A stretch of DNA of 64,000 nucleotides. It comes from Parasutterella excrementihominis YIT 11859. Lineage in GTDB: Bacteria; Pseudomonadota; Gammaproteobacteria; Burkholderiales; Burkholderiaceae_F. Location of the stretch: contig NZ_GL883760.1 of the NCBI RefSeq assembly GCF_000205025.1, positions 1 through 64,000 on the forward strand. Direction: 5' to 3'. Under the pieces are notes generated by a model. It saw only the letters and a program-made list of their open reading frames with translations. It ran no database searches and had not been told where the DNA came from. This document shows, piece after piece, positions 63,392 to 64,000 of the stretch. Every line of letters begins with the position of its first letter. Position 1 is the first letter of the stretch. The position numbers were made by a program, and so were the translations under genes.

Positions 63392-63969
63392 GATTTTGCT
63401 TCACCTTCAGGCCTCGATTCAGCAGCGCGGTAAAAGCCGCGTTTCTGGACCGGGACGGCGTTATTAACGTGGACTATGCCTATGTCCACAGCCGGGAAAA
63501 TTTTCATTTCATTCCCGGCGCACTTGAGGGTGCCGCCGAACTCGTCCGAAAAGGCCATCAGCTAATCATCGTGACAAACCAAAGCGGCATCGGGCGCGGC
63601 AAGTACAGTATTGATCAATTTAGAGAGCTCACCTTTTGGCTGGCCGGCGTTTTCGCCCGCAACCATGCTCCGCTCTCGGCTGTATATTTCTGCCCGCATC
63701 ATCCGACCCACGCTTTTGCACCGTATCTCAAAGACTGCGACTGCCGGAAACCTAATCCCGGAATGCTGCTTCAGGCGGCACGGGATCTCAATATCGACCT
63801 GACGCAAAGCGTTCTCATCGGAGATAAAACTTCCGACATACAAGCCGCAAAAGCCGCCGGTCTTTCCAAGGCTGTTTTAGTGCAGTCCGACGGCACAAAA
63901 CCTTGGACAGAATGCGCCGTTCCTCACTTGCAGACTAAAGACCTTCTCGCAGCCGCCAAACTACTATGA
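63388..63969 (+). CDS. gmhB: D-glycero-beta-D-manno-heptose 1,7-bisphosphate phosphatase
   Basis: HAD-family phosphatase removing the 7-phosphate in ADP-heptose synthesis. The 193-residue protein has catalytic [23 protein letters not shown], the zinc site [21 protein letters not shown] and [16 protein letters not shown]. The N-terminal dozen residues precede the usual start. With hldA and hldD it covers most of the pathway; gmhA is elsewhere. Its stop overlaps the next ATG. Confidence 0.95.
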   Translation: MRFCFTFRPRFSSAVKAAFLDRDGVINVDYAYVHSRENFHFIPGALEGAAELVRKGHQLIIVTNQSGIGRGKYSIDQFRELTFWLAGVFARNHAPLSAVYFCPHHPTHAFAPYLKDCDCRKPNPGMLLQAARDLNIDLTQSVLIGDKTSDIQAAKAAGLSKAVLVQSDGTKPWTECAVPHLQTKDLLAAAKLL

Positions 63970-64000
63970 GTCAGCATCTTCCTCCTCCCCCTTTCGAGAA
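63966..64000 (+). CDS. Start of a further gene, cut by the window edge
   Basis: An ATG at 63966 overlaps the gmhB stop (ATGA), the same coupling used between hldD and gmhB. Only [11 protein letters not shown] is visible before the end of the window. Position suggests another LPS or membrane-lipid gene, but the sequence is too short to identify. Confidence 0.45.
   Translation, partial: MSQHLPPPPFE

Overview
The window reads as the chromosome of a Gram-negative betaproteobacterium. The evidence is a two-subunit glycyl-tRNA synthetase (glyQ/glyS), a beta-type trimeric porin, LptD/SurA/Pal/TolB/Lnt, Kdo and heptose enzymes for LPS, a TrxB-like ferredoxin-NADP reductase, and the cluster miaB-phoH-ybeY-corC-lnt-glyQS-plsC. 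The Tat-exported flavoprotein with a small tetraheme cytochrome, together with several universal stress proteins, suggests an anaerobic or microaerophilic, host-associated member of Burkholderiales (Sutterellaceae-like). That placement is inference. I see no transposase, prophage, CRISPR array or rRNA; gene density is high and almost everything is housekeeping.

Layout. 1-5.9 kb: two tandem tRNA-Phe genes, a yybP-ykoY manganese riboswitch ahead of a GDT1/TMEM165-family exporter, an odd Trp/Pro/Gly-rich lipoprotein, then hemA, prfA and prmC. 6-11.4 kb: tRNA-Thr, sspA-sspB, mscL and a 1179-residue autotransporter. 11.4-17.3 kb: a Nif3-like protein, an unknown acidic protein, two universal stress proteins around tcdA, an MFS transporter and a LuxR-type response regulator with Glu at the phospho-acceptor position. 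17.3-26 kb: moaC, a BepA-like protease, ferredoxin-NADP reductase, mrp, metG and a SulP transporter.

26-30.3 kb is the most distinctive accessory region: a divergent Crp/Fnr-type regulator, a Tat-exported fumarate-reductase-like flavoprotein, a four-heme cytochrome c and a porin. It looks like a split flavocytochrome c respiratory module whose flavoprotein lacks one fumarate-binding His, so its electron acceptor is unknown. It is followed by malic enzyme and a CLC exchanger.

33.6-45.4 kb is largely envelope biogenesis: tolB-pal-cpoB (without tolQRA), purH, dusB, the amgK-murU peptidoglycan-recycling pair, lptD-surA and rsmA. 45.4-55.7 kb: an unusual YgjP-type metallopeptidase with a repeated N-terminal module, plsC, glyS, glyQ, lnt, corC, ybeY, phoH and miaB on the minus strand. 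55.8-64 kb: apaH, tRNA-Met, thiD and the LPS core genes waaA, waaC, phosphomannomutase, hldA, hldD and gmhB, with the first codons of one more gene at the right edge.

No clearly new large system is evident. The best leads are the flavocytochrome/porin module with its phased operator-like repeats and inter-gene hairpin, the Glu-for-Asp response regulator, a TolB with a twin-arginine signal, the repeated-module YgjP protein, and a recurring arrangement of terminators placed 10-17 nt before start codons. All functional calls come from reading motifs by eye; no database search was run.
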